A stretch of DNA of 64,000 nt from Streptomyces flaveolus. Lineage in GTDB: Bacteria; Actinomycetota; Actinomycetes; Streptomycetales; Streptomycetaceae. The DNA lies in contig NZ_JNWV01000012.1 of assembly GCF_000716535.1 (NCBI RefSeq), positions 62,001 to 126,000 on the forward strand. The letters are read 5' to 3'. The notes under the pieces were generated by a model. That model was not told the DNA's origin and searched no databases. It was given only the letters and a program-made list of their open reading frames with translations. Position numbers and translations under genes: made by a program. Of this stretch, positions 9,392 to 15,829 are shown one piece after another (the first letter of the stretch is position 1; each line of letters begins with the position of its first letter).

Positions 9392-9670
9392 TCAGCGCAT
9401 GCCGCCGGCGACGGCCGGCAGGATCGTCACATTGTCGCCGTCGGACAGCTTGGTGTTGATGCCGTCCAGGAAGCGGACGTCCTCGTCGTTGAGGTACACG
9501 TTGACGAAGCGGCGCAGCTGGTCGCCGTCCACGATGCGGGCCTGGATGCCCGCGTGCCGCGACTCCAGGTCGGCGAACAGCTCGGCGAGGGTGCTCCCGT
9601 TGCCCTCCACCGCCTTCTGACCGTCGGTGTACTGGCGGAGGATGGTGGGGATGCGGACCTCGATGGCCAT
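9392..9670 (-). CDS. cysO: Sulfur carrier protein CysO (ThiS/MoaD-like)
   Basis: 92-residue ubiquitin-fold sulfur carrier: RIPTILRQYTDGQKAVE at the start and VTILPAVAGG near the end. The C-terminal Gly-Gly normally carries the thiocarboxylate that donates sulfur to CysM. Here the frame continues two codons past Gly-Gly, ending AGGMR, so maturation would require removal of Met-Arg. The neighbouring JAMM protease (mec) is the obvious candidate. Start ATG at 9670 with GGAG eight to ten bases upstream. It follows the leader peptide by 88 bases and precedes cysM by 17, in one transcript. Confidence 0.95.
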   Translation of the reverse strand: MAIEVRIPTILRQYTDGQKAVEGNGSTLAELFADLESRHAGIQARIVDGDQLRRFVNVYLNDEDVRFLDGINTKLSDGDNVTILPAVAGGMR

Positions 9671-9758
9671 GGTTGCGGGCTCCTGTCGGGAAGTGTCGGA
9701 AGGTGTGGGCGCGCGGCGGGGCACGCCGCGGCTCACGGCCGTACGGCGGCGGGGAACG

Positions 9759-9854
9759 TCAACAGATGGCGCTGTTCAGCCTGCACAGATCGACGTGCAG
9801 CCGCGCCACGAGCAGCGTGCCCGGCGCCTTCTCGCTCACGTCGTTCAGAACCAT
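9759..9854 (-). CDS. Putative cysteine-responsive leader peptide (31 aa)
   Basis: A 31-codon frame starting ATG at 9854 and ending TGA at 9759-9761, on the coding strand of cysO/cysM. The C-terminal part reads LHVDLCRLNSAIC: two cysteines, one the last codon, within the HVDL-R--SA-C pattern that I associate with short leader peptides before sulfur genes in streptomycetes. A TACGAT hexamer (9861-9866) ends 6 bases before the ATG, so the mRNA is probably leaderless. Stalling at Cys codons when cysteine is scarce could control cysO-cysM downstream. Function is inference; the frame and motif are direct. Confidence 0.75.
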   Translation of the reverse strand: MVLNDVSEKAPGTLLVARLHVDLCRLNSAIC

Positions 9855-9860
9855 GGGCTC

Positions 9861-9866
9861 ATCGTA
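9861..9866 (-). promoter_or_regulatory. Candidate -10 for the leader-cysO-cysM transcript
   Basis: TACGAT on the minus strand, followed by GAGCCC and then the leader-peptide ATG, which places the start site at the A of the ATG. No convincing -35 is visible at the expected distance. Confidence 0.4.
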
Positions 9867-9933
9867 TCGATTCCCGGTCCGGGTCCCGGAGTGTGATCCC
9901 ACATCCCGGACTAAATCCGACCGATTGCTGAGA

Positions 9934-10356
9934 TCAGTACGCCTCGACGACCTTGACCTCCTCCTCGGTGACCTCCCCTTCCAGGATGCGGAAGGAGCGG
10001 AACTGGAACTCTCCGGCGCCGTCGGTGTCGGCGGTGGACACCAGGACGTAGTGCGCGCCGGGCTCGTTGGCGTAGCTGATGTCGGTGCGGGAGGGGTACG
10101 CCTCGGTCGCGGTGTGGGAGTGGTAGATGATCACCGGCTCCTCGTCGCGGTCGTCCAGCTCGCGGTAGAGCTTGAGCAGGTCCTGGGAGTCGAACTCGTA
10201 GAAGGTGGGCGAGCGGGCCGCGTTGAGCATCGGGATGAAGCGCTCGGGGCGGCCGGAGCCCACCGGTCCGGCGACCACGCCGCACGCCTCGTCGGGGTGG
10301 TCCTCGCGCGCGTGGGCGACGATCTGGTCGTAGAGCGCCTGGGTGATGGTCAGCAT
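9934..10356 (-). CDS. mec: Mec-type JAMM metalloprotease (CysO-cysteine peptidase)
   Basis: 140-residue Mov34/JAMM protein. The zinc motif HSHTATEAYPSRTD (H-x-H-x7-S-x2-D) and the upstream catalytic Glu in HPDEACGVVAG are intact. In mycobacteria Mec cleaves cysteine from the CysO-Cys adduct; the location before cysO and cysM supports the same role. It could also clip the two-residue tail of CysO. There is no Shine-Dalgarno; TATCCT at 10364-10369 ends 7 bases before the ATG, suggesting a leaderless mRNA. Confidence 0.92.
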   Translation of the reverse strand: MLTITQALYDQIVAHAREDHPDEACGVVAGPVGSGRPERFIPMLNAARSPTFYEFDSQDLLKLYRELDDRDEEPVIIYHSHTATEAYPSRTDISYANEPGAHYVLVSTADTDGAGEFQFRSFRILEGEVTEEEVKVVEAY

Positions 10357-10363
10357 GGGGGCC

Positions 10364-10369
10364 AGGATA
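10364..10369 (-). promoter_or_regulatory. Candidate -10 for a leaderless mec mRNA
   Basis: TATCCT on the minus strand, then GGCCCCC and the mec ATG. It lies between the permease terminator and mec, the only space available for a mec promoter. A clear -35 is not visible because that position falls in the terminator stem. Confidence 0.35.
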
Positions 10370-10376
10370 AGCAGAG

Positions 10377-10413
10377 GGGCCGTCCCGTACCGAGGAGTGG
10401 TACGGGACGGCCC
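10377..10413 (-). terminator. Terminator downstream of the amino-acid permease
   Basis: Perfect 15 bp stem, 10377-10391 (GGGCCGTCCCGTACC) with 10399-10413, and a 7-base loop. It follows the permease stop by about 120 bases and separates it from mec. Confidence 0.85.
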
Positions 10414-10534
10414 ACATCGCGGACGTCCTGAGCGGCGGCCGGCGGGGGCGCCACGAGAGCTCCCGACGGCCGGACGTCCTTTTCCGGAGGTCTTCCGGGG
10501 GTCTCCCGGGGTCTTCCGAGGATCGTTTCCGGGC

Positions 10535-11953
10535 TCAGCCCACCTTCTCGAACTCCGGCTCGCGGCGGTCCGCGATGGACGGCGTCCGGGACTTCAGCAC
10601 CAGCCAGCCGATGCCGAGGGCGACCGCCCAGACCGCCATCACGTACAGGCAGACGCGGGAGTCGGCGTCGTAGGCGATCAGGCCGGTGACGAAGAGCAGG
10701 AAGGCGATGGCGATGTACGAGCACACCGCGCCGCCGGGCGCCGGGAAGGAGCTGGCGGGCAGCCGGCCCGCGTCGACCGCGCGGCGGTAGAGGACGTGGC
10801 TGATCAGGATCATCAGCCAGGTCCAGATGCCGGCCGCGGTGGCGACGGAGGTGACGTAACCGAAGGCCTTCTCCGGGACGACGTAGTTCAGGACGACGCC
10901 GATGCCCATGAACAGCACCGAGACGGTGATGCCGAGGGCCGGGGTCTTGGACGCCGACAGCCTGCTGAAGACGCGGGGGGCCTCGCCGTTGTCGGCCAGC
11001 GTGCGCAGCATGCGGCCGGTGGAGTACATGCCCGAGTTGCAGGACGACAGGGCGGCGGTGAGCACCACGAAGTTGACGATGCCCGCGCCGGCCGGGATGC
11101 CGATCATCGCGAACGCCTTCACGAACGGGCTGACGCCCTCCGTGAACTCGGTCCACTTCACCACACAGAGGATGACGGTGAGGGCACCGACGTAGAACAG
11201 GCCGATGCGCCAGGGCAGCGTGTTGATGGCCTTGGGGAGGGTCTTCTCCGGGTTCTCGGATTCGCCCGCGGTGACGCCGACCAGCTCGACGGCGAGGTAG
11301 GCGAACATCACGCCCTGCAGGGTCATCAGCGAGGAGCCGATGCCCTTGGGGAAGAAGCCGTCGAACTGCCACAGGTTCGACACGTGCGCGGTGTCGCCCG
11401 CGGCACTGAAGCCGAAGGTGAGCACACCGATACCGATCACGATCATGCCGATCAGGGCGGTGACCTTGACCATGGAGAACCAGAACTCCAGCTCACCGAA
11501 GAGCTTCACGGAGATCAGGTTGACCCCGAAGAGGACCACCAGGAAGACGAGCGCCGTCACCCACTGCGGAATGGCCGGGAACCAATAGTTGATGTAGATC
11601 GCGGCGGCCGTCAGCTCGGCCATGCCGGTGACGACCCACATCAGCCAGTACGTCCAGCCGGTGAAGTAGCCGAAGAACGGGCCGAGGAACTCGCGGGAGT
11701 AGTCCGCGAACGAGCCCGAGACGGGACGGTAGAGCAGCAGTTCGCCCAGGGCCCGCATGATGAAGAAGATGATCACGCCCGCGAGGGCGTACATGAGGAT
11801 GAGGCTCGGGCCGGCCTTCTCGATGTTCGCGCCTGCCTTGAGGAAGAGCCCGACACCGATCGCGCCGCCGATGGCGATCATCTGGACCTGACGGCTGCCG
11901 AGCCCGCGCTCGTACCCCTCCTCAGGGGCGGTGGTGACCTTCTCAGAGGTCAT
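10535..11953 (-). CDS. Amino-acid permease (APC superfamily, AAT type)
   Basis: 472-residue integral membrane transporter with about 12 helices. The first helix carries IAIGGAIGVGLFLKAGANI, the amino-acid contact glycine motif; SGSFADYSREFLGPFFGYFTGW and AGESENPEKTLPKAI are typical of the amino-acid transporter (AAT) family that includes GABA, Phe/Tyr and D-Ser/D-Ala carriers. The ATG at 11953 is preferred over one 21 bases upstream because GGAGAAAGG lies at a usable distance before it. Substrate cannot be assigned. It sits alone between terminators. Confidence 0.9.
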   Translation of the reverse strand: MTSEKVTTAPEEGYERGLGSRQVQMIAIGGAIGVGLFLKAGANIEKAGPSLILMYALAGVIIFFIMRALGELLLYRPVSGSFADYSREFLGPFFGYFTGWTYWLMWVVTGMAELTAAAIYINYWFPAIPQWVTALVFLVVLFGVNLISVKLFGELEFWFSMVKVTALIGMIVIGIGVLTFGFSAAGDTAHVSNLWQFDGFFPKGIGSSLMTLQGVMFAYLAVELVGVTAGESENPEKTLPKAINTLPWRIGLFYVGALTVILCVVKWTEFTEGVSPFVKAFAMIGIPAGAGIVNFVVLTAALSSCNSGMYSTGRMLRTLADNGEAPRVFSRLSASKTPALGITVSVLFMGIGVVLNYVVPEKAFGYVTSVATAAGIWTWLMILISHVLYRRAVDAGRLPASSFPAPGGAVCSYIAIAFLLFVTGLIAYDADSRVCLYVMAVWAVALGIGWLVLKSRTPSIADRREPEFEKVG

Positions 11954-12282
11954 GTGTGGTGCGCCTTTCTCCATGCCGACCCGGGCCTTTCGTCGGCCTC
12001 GGATCGGGTCTCGATCCCCCCGGATGATGGAGTTGTCTGCCTGGCCGACGGTCGTCGGCTCGGTGGCGCACCCGGCCGAACGTGGGTGGTGTCGGCCGGG
12101 CGGTCGTGAAGATTTATCACGGCCGCAATATTGATCACAGGGGCGCGATGTGGCGCATCACACAGGTAAAAGCGGACAAAGAGCGCTCGAATGCGGCAAA
12201 ACAGGCCGCGAAGGTGACGGGATCGTTATCCGGATCTGAGCGTCCTCTGAGCGAACACTTCCGGGTGACAAAACCGTACGAA
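11954..12282. other. Intergenic region upstream of the permease
   Basis: About 329 bases with lower GC than its surroundings between 12110 and 12240 (TTTATCACGG, CAATATTGATCACAG). It must hold the permease promoter and the end of the DUF2017 transcript. A TGTG-N6-CACA symmetry at 12149-12162 is present but has the wrong spacing for a Crp site. I see no gene here. Confidence 0.6.
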
Positions 12283-12888
12283 CTACGGCATCAGGGTCGT
12301 CACCAGGGTCTCCTGGAGCCCGCCGAGCCACAGATAGGCCAGGACCATCGGCTTGCGCGGGTCCTCCTCCGGGAGCCGGTAGAGCAGGTCGGTGTCGTCC
12401 TCGTCGGTGATCTCCAGCCGGGAACCGATCGCCAGCCGCAGATCGTTGAGGGCGCCGAGCCACTGCCGGGACTCCTCCGGGGACAGCTTGAGCACCGCCC
12501 CGCCCTCGTCGACCGGGGCGAGCGCGTCCAGGCTGCGGATCACCCCGAGCGCGTTCTCCCGCTTGCCGGCACGCAGGTCGTTCTCCGTGAAGCGGCGGAA
12601 CTCGGCGGAGTGCGCCCGCCGCTCCTCCGCCTCGGCCGACGAGGCGGGCACCTCCTCCGGGTCGCTGTAGGCGTCCGGGAAGAGCCTGCGGAGCACCGGG
12701 TCGGCGGGCGGCTCGCTCGGCCCCTCCGCGAACAGCTCGGCGAGCGGGTCGTCCGGGGCGTCGGCGCCGGGTCCGGGACCGATGAGCTCCAGGAGCTGGA
12801 CGGCCAGCGACCGGATGATGGAGATCTCGACGTCGTCGAGGGCGACGGCCGCGCCGCCGCCGGGGAGCGGTTCGAAGTGTCCGGGCAT
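12283..12888 (-). CDS. DUF2017 protein
   Basis: 201-residue mostly helical, acidic protein of the DUF2017 family. It begins with a short beta part (FEPLPGGGAAVALDDVEISIIRSLA, in part) and ends with WLGGLQETLVTTLMP. It almost always follows clpS in actinobacteria, and here starts 10 bases after the clpS stop, so it is cotranscribed with it. The link to the ClpS/ClpP N-end rule pathway is by neighbourhood only; no biochemical function is known to me. Confidence 0.88.
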   Translation of the reverse strand: MPGHFEPLPGGGAAVALDDVEISIIRSLAVQLLELIGPGPGADAPDDPLAELFAEGPSEPPADPVLRRLFPDAYSDPEEVPASSAEAEERRAHSAEFRRFTENDLRAGKRENALGVIRSLDALAPVDEGGAVLKLSPEESRQWLGALNDLRLAIGSRLEITDEDDTDLLYRLPEEDPRKPMVLAYLWLGGLQETLVTTLMP

Positions 12889-12898
12889 CTGGGTGCGT

Positions 12899-13216
12899 TT
12901 ACTTCCGGTCCTGCTGGAGGGTGGCCCACAGACCGTAGCCGTGCATCGCCTGCACGTCGCGTTCCATCTCCTCGCGACTGCCGCTGGAGACGACCGCCCG
13001 GCCCTTGTGGTGGACGTCGAGCATGAGCTTGGTGGCCTTGTCCTTGGAGTAGCCGAAGTACGTCTGGAAGACGTACGTCACGTAGCTCATGAGGTTGACC
13101 GGGTCGTTGTGGACGATCGTGACCCAGGGGACGTCGGGCTCGGGTACGGCGAAGACCTCCTCCGCCGACTCGGTGCGTTCGATCTCTACGGGCGCGGGTG
13201 ACGTCACACAGCCCAT
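12899..13216 (-). CDS. clpS: ATP-dependent Clp protease adaptor ClpS
   Basis: 105-residue adaptor that delivers proteins bearing N-degrons to the Clp ATPase. The binding-pocket motif [20 protein letters not shown] is intact, followed by a conserved [15 protein letters not shown] segment. The N-terminal 30 residues (Glu/Ser/Ala-rich) are the flexible arm that enters the Clp ring. Start ATG at 13216; a GTG three codons in is an alternative. It diverges from pncB, with only 57 bases between the starts, and leads into the DUF2017 gene. Confidence 0.95.
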   Translation of the reverse strand: MGCVTSPAPVEIERTESAEEVFAVPEPDVPWVTIVHNDPVNLMSYVTYVFQTYFGYSKDKATKLMLDVHHKGRAVVSSGSREEMERDVQAMHGYGLWATLQQDRK

Positions 13217-13273
13217 GCTGCCACGGCCCCCATAAATCGTCACACCGACGAAAAGGGAGTACGATTCCTCGCC

Positions 13274-14620
13274 ATGAACACAGCGGACCTTGGGCTGCCG
13301 GTGGACGTTCCCTCGACAGCGCTCTTCACGGACCAGTACGAGCTGACGATGCTGCGCGCCGCCCTGAAGGCCGGTACGGCCGAACGGCGCAGCGTGTTCG
13401 AGGTCTTCACCCGGCGGCTGCCGAACGGGCGCCGCTACGGCGTGGTGGCCGGCACCGGCCGCGTCCTGGACGCGGTGGAGAACTTCCGTTTCGACTCCGG
13501 CGTGCTCGGCTTCCTGCGCGAGCGGGACATCGTCGACGAGGAGACGCTGCGGTGGCTCGCCGACTACCGCTTCAGCGGTGACATCTGGGGCTACCCGGAG
13601 GGCGAGGTGTACTTCCCGGGCTCGCCGATCATGCGCGTCGAGGGCACCTTCGCCGAGTGCGTCCTGCTGGAGACGGTGATCCTCTCCATCCTCAACCACG
13701 ACTCCGCGATCGCCGCGGCCGCCTCCCGGATGGCCTCCGCCGCCGGTGACCGCCCGCTGATCGAGATGGGCGCCCGCCGCACCCACGAGCTGGCCGCCGT
13801 GGCCGCCGCCCGGGCCGCCTACGTCGGCGGCTTCGCCACCACCTCCGACCTGGCCGCCGGCTTCCGCTACGGCATCCCGACCGTCGGCACCTCCGCGCAC
13901 GCCTTCACCCTGCTGCACGACCGCGAGCGGGACGCCTTCCAGGCCCAGGTCGACACCCTCGGCCGCGGCACGACCCTCCTGGTGGACACGTACGACGTCG
14001 CCGAGGCCGTCCGTACGGCGGTGGAGGTGGCCGGCCCCGAGCTGGGCGCGGTCCGCATCGACTCCGGCGACCTGCTGCTGGTGGCCCACCGGGTGCGGCA
14101 GCAGCTCGACGAGCTGGGCGCGACCGGCACGAAGATCGTCGTGACCTCCGACCTGGACGAGTACGCCATCGCCTCGCTGGCCGCCGCGCCGGTGGACGCG
14201 TACGGCGTCGGCACCCAGCTCGTGACCGGATCCGGGCACCCGACCTCCTCCATGGTCTACAAGCTGGTCGCCCGCGCCGAGTCCGCCGACCCGAGGGCCC
14301 CGCTGCTGCCGGTCGCGAAGAAGTCCAGCGGCGGCAAGACGTCCGTCGGCGGGCGCAAGTGGGCGGCGCGCCGGCTGGACGCGGAGGGGGTCGCGGAGGC
14401 CGAGGTCGTCGGCACCGGGCCGGTCCCGGCCGAGCTGGCCGACCGGCAACTGCTGGTGCAGCTGGTCAAGGGCGGCGAGGTCGTCGCCCGGGAGCCGTTG
14501 GACGTGTCCCGGGACCGCCACATCACGGCCCGCGCGAATCTGCCGCTCTCCGCTATCCAGCTGTCCAGGGGGGAACCCGTCATTCCGACGGAGTACGTCC
14601 ACGGGCGCTCGGGTAGCTAG
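13274..14620 (+). CDS. pncB: Nicotinate phosphoribosyltransferase
   Basis: 448 residues. Condenses nicotinate with PRPP to nicotinate mononucleotide in NAD salvage. Conserved stretches are [16 protein letters not shown] at the start, [23 protein letters not shown] (in part), TVGTSAHAF with the reactive His region, [16 protein letters not shown] and [10 protein letters not shown]. The partner gene pncA (nicotinamidase) follows 95 bases downstream, so both salvage steps sit together. The ATG at 13274 opens 57 bases from the divergent clpS. Confidence 0.95.
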   Translation: MNTADLGLPVDVPSTALFTDQYELTMLRAALKAGTAERRSVFEVFTRRLPNGRRYGVVAGTGRVLDAVENFRFDSGVLGFLRERDIVDEETLRWLADYRFSGDIWGYPEGEVYFPGSPIMRVEGTFAECVLLETVILSILNHDSAIAAAASRMASAAGDRPLIEMGARRTHELAAVAAARAAYVGGFATTSDLAAGFRYGIPTVGTSAHAFTLLHDRERDAFQAQVDTLGRGTTLLVDTYDVAEAVRTAVEVAGPELGAVRIDSGDLLLVAHRVRQQLDELGATGTKIVVTSDLDEYAIASLAAAPVDAYGVGTQLVTGSGHPTSSMVYKLVARAESADPRAPLLPVAKKSSGGKTSVGGRKWAARRLDAEGVAEAEVVGTGPVPAELADRQLLVQLVKGGEVVAREPLDVSRDRHITARANLPLSAIQLSRGEPVIPTEYVHGRSGS

Positions 14621-14715
14621 AGCGGGACCCCCGTCCGCCCCTGGACGCCCCCTCCCGCGGGAGCCCGGAATTCTCTAGGCTCAGTTACTTCACTCTCAGT
14701 CGAAGGACACCCACC

Positions 14716-15309
14716 ATGCGCCGCGCCTTGATCGTCGTAGACGTGCAGAACGACTTCTGCGAGGGGGGCAGCCTCGCGGTGGCCGGCGGTGCCGACGTGG
14801 CCGCCGCCATCACCGAGCTGATCGGCCAGGCGGCGGGCACCGGATACCGGCATGTGGTGGCCACCCGCGACCACCACATCGCGCCCGGCGGCCACTTCGC
14901 GGACAACCCCGACTACGTCCGCTCCTGGCCCGCGCACTGCGTCGCGGGCACGGAAGGGGTGGGCTTCCACCCGAACTTCGCCCCGGCCGTCGCCTCCGGC
15001 GCGGTGGACGCCGTCTTCGACAAGGGTGCCTACGCGGCCGCGTACAGCGGCTTCGAGGGCACCGACGAGAACGGCGTCCCCCTGGCCGACTGGCTGCGCG
15101 CCCGGGAGATCACGGAGGTGGACGTGGTGGGCATCGCCACGGACCACTGCGTACGGGCCACCGCCCTGGACGCCGCGCGGGAGGGCTTCCGCACCCAGGT
15201 GCTCCTGGACCTGACGGCCGGGGTGGCGGGCGAGACCACCGAGCGGGCCCTGGAGGAGCTCAGACAAGCGGGCGTGGAACTCACCGGCAAGCCCGTGGTG
15301 AGCGGCTAG
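14716..15309 (+). CDS. pncA: Nicotinamidase, isochorismatase-like
   Basis: 197 residues. Hydrolyses nicotinamide to nicotinate, the substrate of PncB just upstream. The catalytic triad is visible as Asp9 (IVVDVQNDFC), Lys103 (VFDKGAYAAAYSGF) and Cys145 (GIATDHCVRATALDA). The metal site is RDHHIAPGGHF (Asp52, His54, His60). Length and order fit PncA rather than other isochorismatase-fold hydrolases. A dispersed GC-rich repeat begins right after the stop. Confidence 0.95.
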   Translation: MRRALIVVDVQNDFCEGGSLAVAGGADVAAAITELIGQAAGTGYRHVVATRDHHIAPGGHFADNPDYVRSWPAHCVAGTEGVGFHPNFAPAVASGAVDAVFDKGAYAAAYSGFEGTDENGVPLADWLRAREITEVDVVGIATDHCVRATALDAAREGFRTQVLLDLTAGVAGETTERALEELRQAGVELTGKPVVSG

Positions 15310-15313
15310 GAGA

Positions 15314-15363
15314 GCGCCCGAAGGGGCGCGGGGCGCTGCGCGACCGGCCACCACGCGGCCGCA
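15314..15363. repeat. Dispersed GC-rich intergenic repeat, copy 1
   Basis: Starts GCGCCCGAAGGGGCGCGGGG and continues GCTGCGCGACCGGCCACCAC. The same core recurs at 50961-51025 and 51113-51174. The first 14 bases form a GCGCCCCTTCGGGCGC-type hairpin. This is a common sort of streptomycete gene-end element. Confidence 0.7.
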
Positions 15364-15387
15364 CCCGGTGACGTACGGCCGCTCCCC

Positions 15388-15708
15388 TCACCGCGCCACC
15401 GCCGGCCCGCGCAGCAGCGCCCGGATCGGATGCCACAGCTCGTTGACGATGACACCGTTGTCGGCCGGGGCCGTACGCCATATCAGGCCGTCGGGATGGT
15501 GCAGGACCGCCGTGATCTCGTCCGGTGTCGGAGGCTCGGCGTTCCCCCGGAGGTAGATCGCCCGCAGGCCCAGGTTCCGGAGCCTGGTCAGGGCCCGGGC
15601 ACGGTTCTGGGCGTGCACGAGAACCCGCACCCCGGCGGAGCCGTACGGCAGGTTCAGCGCCACCACCACCGTGCCGTTCGGCAGCTTGCAGAAGCCTCCA
15701 GCGGCCAT
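15388..15708 (-). CDS. Hypothetical protein, 106 aa
   Basis: Small basic protein without membrane segment or signal peptide. A central strand-helix region reads GVRVLVHAQNRARALTRLRNLG and the C-terminal part has DEITAVLHHPDGLIWR and VIVNELWHPIRALLRG. I do not recognise a family. Codon usage is typical of real genes, and it is bounded by pncA (convergent) and the M6 protease terminator. It appears monocistronic. Confidence 0.7.
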   Translation of the reverse strand: MAAGGFCKLPNGTVVVALNLPYGSAGVRVLVHAQNRARALTRLRNLGLRAIYLRGNAEPPTPDEITAVLHHPDGLIWRTAPADNGVIVNELWHPIRALLRGPAVAR

Positions 15709-15771
15709 GCGGTCACATCCCCGTTCCGGTCGGTGTCAATAAGCGGTCCACAGGACGCACCTAAACACGAC

Positions 15772-15801
15772 CGGCGGCAACCCGCCAAGGGGTTGCCGCC
15801 G
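15772..15801 (-). terminator. Terminator of the M6 protease gene
   Basis: Perfect 12 bp stem, CGGCGGCAACCC (15772-15783) with GGGTTGCCGCCG (15790-15801), and a 6-base loop, 28 bases after the protease stop. On the minus strand a TCGTGTTTAGG stretch follows. Confidence 0.8.
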
Positions 15802-15829
15802 ATACGCCTCTGACCTGCGGTGATGCGGA

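Noticed and set aside
11950..12138. 62-codon minus-strand frame upstream of the permease as a leader peptide
   Set aside because: It overlaps the permease start, lacks the HVDL-type leader motif and has no ribosome site.
12149..12162. TGTGGCGCATCACA as a Crp binding site
   Set aside because: The spacing between the TGTG and CACA halves is 6, but Crp sites need about 8. It is symmetric by chance or for another factor.
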